A stretch of 64,000 nt of DNA from Sphingopyxis terrae subsp. terrae NBRC 15098. GTDB lineage: Bacteria > Pseudomonadota > Alphaproteobacteria > Sphingomonadales > Sphingomonadaceae. Shown piece by piece: positions 60,964-64,000 of this stretch; within the stretch, counting starts at the first letter, position 1, and every line of letters begins with the position of its first letter. The stretch covers positions 434,001 through 498,000 of the forward strand of contig NZ_CP013342.1 of assembly GCF_001610975.1 (NCBI RefSeq), written 5' to 3'. The notes below the pieces were generated by a model, which had not been told where the DNA came from, made no database searches, and saw nothing but the letters and a program-made list of their open reading frames with translations. The position numbers and the translations under genes are program-made.

Positions 60964-61302
60964 GTGGGATTGAATACAGTGGCCAACGCCTGCACGACCG
61001 ACACCGAAGAGCTTTCGCCGCAAGCGCGCCGCGCCGAACGCGCCACCGTCCGCGGGCGCGCGCGCTATCGCGAAGCGGGCTTCAACCCATTCGACGTCGA
61101 ACTGTTCGACCTGTCGTCGACGGGCTTTCGCATGATCACCTTTTCGCGGCCGCAGATCGGCAAGCAGATATGGGTCAACCTGCCGGGCCTGCAGCCGCTC
61201 GAAGCGGTGATCCGGCGCGCCGACGGCAACAGCTTCGGCTGCGAATTCGTCTACCCGCTCCACCCCTCGGTGGCGGCGCACATGCAGTCGAAACTGCGCT
61301 AA
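60964..61302 (+). CDS. PilZ-domain protein
   Basis: 112 residues from GTG 60964, with GTG 60979 as an alternative; neither has a strong ribosome binding site. An Arg-rich stretch (RRAERATVRGRARYR) precedes DLSSTGF, the two c-di-GMP contacts, then WVNLPGLQPLEAVIRRADGNSFGCEF. Single-domain effector. Its stop overlaps the stop of the convergent EVE gene by 4 bp. Confidence 0.75.
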   Translation: MGLNTVANACTTDTEELSPQARRAERATVRGRARYREAGFNPFDVELFDLSSTGFRMITFSRPQIGKQIWVNLPGLQPLEAVIRRADGNSFGCEFVYPLHPSVAAHMQSKLR

Positions 61303-61724
61303 GCTTCCGGCTTCTCCGACTTTTCCAATATATGCTTCCACTCGTCGGGCGTCACGCGCCCGACCGACAGGCGCGACAGGCGGATAAGGTCCATGTCGGC
61401 AAGCTTGGGGTCGGCCTTGATCGCCGCCAGCGTCACCGGATGCGCGAGCGGGCGCACGGGCGCGACGCGCACGATGACCCACGGCGATCCTTCCTCGGCG
61501 GTTGGGTCGGGCGCGCTTTCCTCGGTAATGCGCATGATCCCCACGCATTCCTTGCCGATATTGCTGTGATAGAACAGCGCCTCGTCGCCGACCTTCATCG
61601 CCATCATGTTCAGCTTGGCGCTGTGGTTGCGCACGCCGTCCCACATCCCCGTGCCGTCCTTGACCAGGTCGTCCCAGCCATAGACGTCGGGTTCGGATTT
61701 CATCAGCCAATATTGCTTGCCCAT
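61299..61724 (-). CDS. EVE domain protein
   Basis: 141 residues, a PUA-like fold predicted to bind modified bases in DNA or RNA. YWLMKSEPDVYGWDDL, WDGVRNHSAKLNM and EALFYHSNIGKECVGIMRI are highly conserved in bacterial homologues of thymocyte nuclear protein 1. It stands alone here, not next to restriction genes. Function in housekeeping bacteria is not settled. Confidence 0.92.
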   Translation of the reverse strand: MGKQYWLMKSEPDVYGWDDLVKDGTGMWDGVRNHSAKLNMMAMKVGDEALFYHSNIGKECVGIMRITEESAPDPTAEEGSPWVIVRVAPVRPLAHPVTLAAIKADPKLADMDLIRLSRLSVGRVTPDEWKHILEKSEKPEA

Positions 61725-61876
61725 GGCGGGGGCCTAGCCCAGCGCGCGCCGACGCGAAAGCATCCTTTTCCTCTTTCGCAACCGCCCCGACCCGCCTAAA
61801 TCCTGATTCATGTCAAAGACGCGCCCCGGCGGGACCGGCATGGCGCGCCACAGCACCAACAAATGGACACCCCCTT

Positions 61877-62806
61877 ATGACCGCTGCCGTTCCCGTTATT
61901 TCCATGTCGCTGTCCGACGATCGCTTCGCCCAGGATTTCGGCGGATCGTTCGAACGCTTCGGGTTCGCGATGATTACCGATCACGGCATCGATCCGGCGC
62001 TGATCGACGATGCCTGGACAAAAGCGAAGGAATTTTTCGCGCTCCCCGAAGCGGCGAAGCGGGCCTATCATATCGCGGGCGGCGGCGGCGCGCGCGGCTA
62101 CACCCCTTTCGGCACCGAAATCGCGAAGGGCGCGAAGGAAGTCGACCTCAAGGAATTCTGGCATGTGGGCCGCGACCTGCCCGCCGGCCACCCGCTCGCC
62201 GCGCAACAGCCGAACAATGTCTGGCCGGCCGAAGTCGCGGGTTTTCGCGAGATCTATGACCGACTGTTCGCCGAATTCGACCGCGTCGGCGGCAAGCTGC
62301 TCTCCGGGATCGCGCGCTACCTTGGCCTCGCCCCCGATTTCTTCGACGACACGGTGAAGGACGGCAACAGTGTGATGCGCCTGCTGCATTACCCGCCCGT
62401 CGAAGGCCCGGCGAAGGGCATCCGCGCCGAGGCGCATGAGGATATCAACACGATCACCCTGCTGCTCGGTGCCGAGGAAGCGGGCCTCGAAATCCTCGAC
62501 AAGGATGGGAGCTGGCTTCCGGTATCGCCGCCCGCGGGCGCCATGGCGGTCAATGTCGGCGACATGTTGCAACGGCTGACCAACAACCGCCTGCCCTCGA
62601 CCACGCACCGCGTGCGCAATCCCGACGCCGGCCGCGCCAGCGTTGCGCGCTATTCGATGCCCTTCTTCCTGCACTTCCGTTCGGACTATCCGATCGTGAC
62701 GCTGGATAATTGCATCGATGCCGAGCATCCGAACCTGTATCCGACGCCGATCACCGCCGACGAATATCTGCAGGAACGGCTCCGCGAAATCGGGCTGAAG
62801 AAATAG
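61877..62806 (+). CDS. 2-oxoglutarate/Fe(II) oxygenase, isopenicillin N synthase family
   Basis: 309 residues. Iron ligands His187 and Asp189 (AHEDINTITLLLG) and His244 (TTHRVRNP), and the cosubstrate-binding RxS pair Arg258-Ser260 (ARYSMPFF) are intact. N-terminal DIOX_N domain with FGFAMITDHGI. The branch is common in alphaproteobacteria with unproven substrate; flavonoid, gibberellin or antibiotic-type oxidation cannot be chosen from sequence. Monocistronic. Confidence 0.9.
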   Translation: MTAAVPVISMSLSDDRFAQDFGGSFERFGFAMITDHGIDPALIDDAWTKAKEFFALPEAAKRAYHIAGGGGARGYTPFGTEIAKGAKEVDLKEFWHVGRDLPAGHPLAAQQPNNVWPAEVAGFREIYDRLFAEFDRVGGKLLSGIARYLGLAPDFFDDTVKDGNSVMRLLHYPPVEGPAKGIRAEAHEDINTITLLLGAEEAGLEILDKDGSWLPVSPPAGAMAVNVGDMLQRLTNNRLPSTTHRVRNPDAGRASVARYSMPFFLHFRSDYPIVTLDNCIDAEHPNLYPTPITADEYLQERLREIGLKK

Positions 62807-62814
62807 AACCGGGC

Positions 62815-62841
62815 CGCGGCCGCCCCGTGGGGCCGGCCGCG
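62815..62841 (+). terminator. Terminator hairpin after the oxygenase
   Basis: CGCGGCC-G-CCCC / GGGG-CC-GGCCGCG, a long GC stem with a one-base asymmetry, followed within 10 bp by TATTTT. It separates the convergent oxygenase and M16 genes. Confidence 0.65.
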
Positions 62842-62848
62842 CGTCTCG

Positions 62849-64000
62849 CTATTTTCCGGCCTTGTCGCTGATCGCCCGGATCACTAGCGCCTTGTCGTCG
62901 ACAAGATAGCGCTTGGCGAGCGCTTCAAGCTCGGCCGGCGTCGCAGCCTCGACTGCCGCGATGCCGTTGCGGCTGCGGTCGAGCCGGTCGGCGCGGCTCG
63001 TCGCCTCGGCGACATAGGCCAGCCAATAGGCATTTTCGCGCCGCGCCTTGGTCATCGCCTCGACCAGCGGCTTGCGCGCGCGGTCGAGCGTGTCGGCATC
63101 GACGGGTTTGTCGCGCAATTCCTTGGCGATCGCGAAGATCGCGGCGCGCGTCGTCGCCAAATCCTTGTAGTCGACATTGCTTGCGGCGACGAGCCAGCCA
63201 TAGCCCGGATATTCGTCCGACAGGCTGGCTCCCGCCGACGGGCTGTAGGTTTCGCCCAGCTTTTCGCGCAGTTCGTCGGTGAGCATGAGCTGCATCACGC
63301 GCGACAGCAGGTTGAGGCGCATCGCCTCGGTCAGGTCGCTGTCGTCGCGCGCCGGCCAATAGACGCGCAGTTCGGCCTGGTCGGCCGGCCCCTTGTGGAT
63401 CAGCGTGCGCTCGCTGTGATCGACCGGATAGTCGCGCTTGCGCGCGTCGCTGTGCGGATCGAACGCCGCGCGGCGTTCGGGCAGCGCGCCGAAGGTCGCC
63501 GCAATCGCGTCGATCGCCGCCTGTTCGTCGATATCGCCGACGACGCCGATCTCGATCGCGCCATGATCAAAGCTGTCGGCGACCGCCGCTTTCAATTTGC
63601 TCCAGTCGAGTGCCATCATCGTCGCAAGCGGCGGCGTCTCCTCGCGCGGGTCGCCATTGGCAAGGATGCCGGCGCTGTCGCGCGCCATCACCGCGCCCGG
63701 CGTCGCATCATTGGCGGCATATTGCTGCGGCAGATAGCGACGGATCAGCGCGAGCCCGTCGGCGCGGTAGCCGGGGTGCGTCAGATAAGCCGCCATCAGT
63801 TCGGCCTGCGCCGCGAAATCGTCGGGCGAGGTGACCGCTTTGCCCCCAAAGGCATCGGTATCGACGCCGAAGCTGGGGCTGACCGTCTTGCCCGCAAAAA
63901 TGGTGCGCAGATCGTCGAGGCTATGCGCCTCGAGCCCGCCGAGGCTGATCGATCCCGCAAGCGCGACCTTGGTCGGGTCGTCGCGCGTCGCGAGCAGCGT
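62849..64000 (-). CDS. M16-family peptidase, 5' truncated by the window edge
   Basis: 384 codons are present with an open frame to base 64000, so the N-terminal part including any HxxEH zinc site lies outside. What is visible is a C-terminal M16 repeat: EIGVVGDIDEQAAIDAIAATFGALPER, then DHSERTLIHKGPADQAELRVYW and LSRVMQLMLTDELREKLGETYSPSAG, with the Arg/Tyr pair of the inactive domain. Similar in design to the M16 protein at 21.6-24.6 kb but clearly a different gene. Probably periplasmic. Confidence 0.9.
   Translation of the reverse strand, partial: TLLATRDDPTKVALAGSISLGGLEAHSLDDLRTIFAGKTVSPSFGVDTDAFGGKAVTSPDDFAAQAELMAAYLTHPGYRADGLALIRRYLPQQYAANDATPGAVMARDSAGILANGDPREETPPLATMMALDWSKLKAAVADSFDHGAIEIGVVGDIDEQAAIDAIAATFGALPERRAAFDPHSDARKRDYPVDHSERTLIHKGPADQAELRVYWPARDDSDLTEAMRLNLLSRVMQLMLTDELREKLGETYSPSAGASLSDEYPGYGWLVAASNVDYKDLATTRAAIFAIAKELRDKPVDADTLDRARKPLVEAMTKARRENAYWLAYVAEATSRADRLDRSRNGIAAVEAATPAELEALAKRYLVDDKALVIRAISDKAGK

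Overview
The window is about 64 kb of high-GC chromosome from an alphaproteobacterium, most probably a sphingomonad close to Sphingopyxis. The grounds are a CtrA regulator nearly identical to the Caulobacter type, a RegB/RegA redox pair, an alphaproteobacterial-type LexA box, and an envelope-biogenesis operon in which fabZ directly follows the Skp-like gene with no lpx genes between or after. That absence fits sphingomonads, which carry glycosphingolipids instead of lipopolysaccharide. I saw no tRNA, rRNA, CRISPR array, insertion sequence, prophage or integron. Genus assignment is inference.

Layout. 1-5.0 kb: a PhaZ-like hydrolase cut by the left edge, a membrane-anchored hydrolase, an RhlE-type RNA helicase and glycerol kinase. 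5.0-16.4 kb, minus strand: rpsB-tsf-pyrH-frr-uppS-cdsA-dxr-rseP-bamA-ompH-fabZ-rpmE, a translation/envelope superoperon. 16.6-19.8 kb: a small membrane protein behind a LexA box, pssA-psd for phosphatidylethanolamine, and icd. 19.9-30.8 kb: a KefB-type antiporter, an M16 peptidase, a nitrilase-family amidase, a small exported protein, a Nudix hydrolase, a DUF4126 membrane protein, a ferredoxin reductase and a GGDEF protein.

30.8-41.5 kb is the respiratory block. On the minus strand are copper-handling genes (SCO1, PCuAC), a 56-codon exported ORF, DUF2244, DUF2946 and an MFS carrier. On the plus strand is cyoABCD-SURF1-regB-regA, translationally coupled from cyoC onward, behind a perfect FNR-type box. 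A quinol oxidase and the redox kinase expected to sense the quinone pool thus share one transcription unit.

41.6-46.7 kb is the most unusual part: thermostable-hemolysin-family protein, a fused adenylation/heme-oxygenase-like diiron protein, an SDR, an exported TPR protein, a methyltransferase and a two-helix potassium channel. The first five are overlapping or nearly so and look like a small uncharacterised biosynthetic operon. 46.7-51.8 kb: HMG-CoA-lyase family and CaiB family genes back to back, then prolyl oligopeptidase and free-methionine-R-sulfoxide reductase. 51.9-55.0 kb: three small exported proteins (two are tandem paralogues) and a PilZ protein. 55.1-59.2 kb: ctrA with a TTAA-N7-TTAA box, then a LysR regulator divergent from pirin-wrbA-DODA dioxygenase. 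59.2-64.0 kb: an RluA-family pseudouridine synthase, an ArfB-like hydrolase, an SRAP-like protein lacking its active-site residues, a second PilZ protein, an EVE protein, a 2OG-Fe(II) oxygenase and an M16 peptidase running off the right edge.
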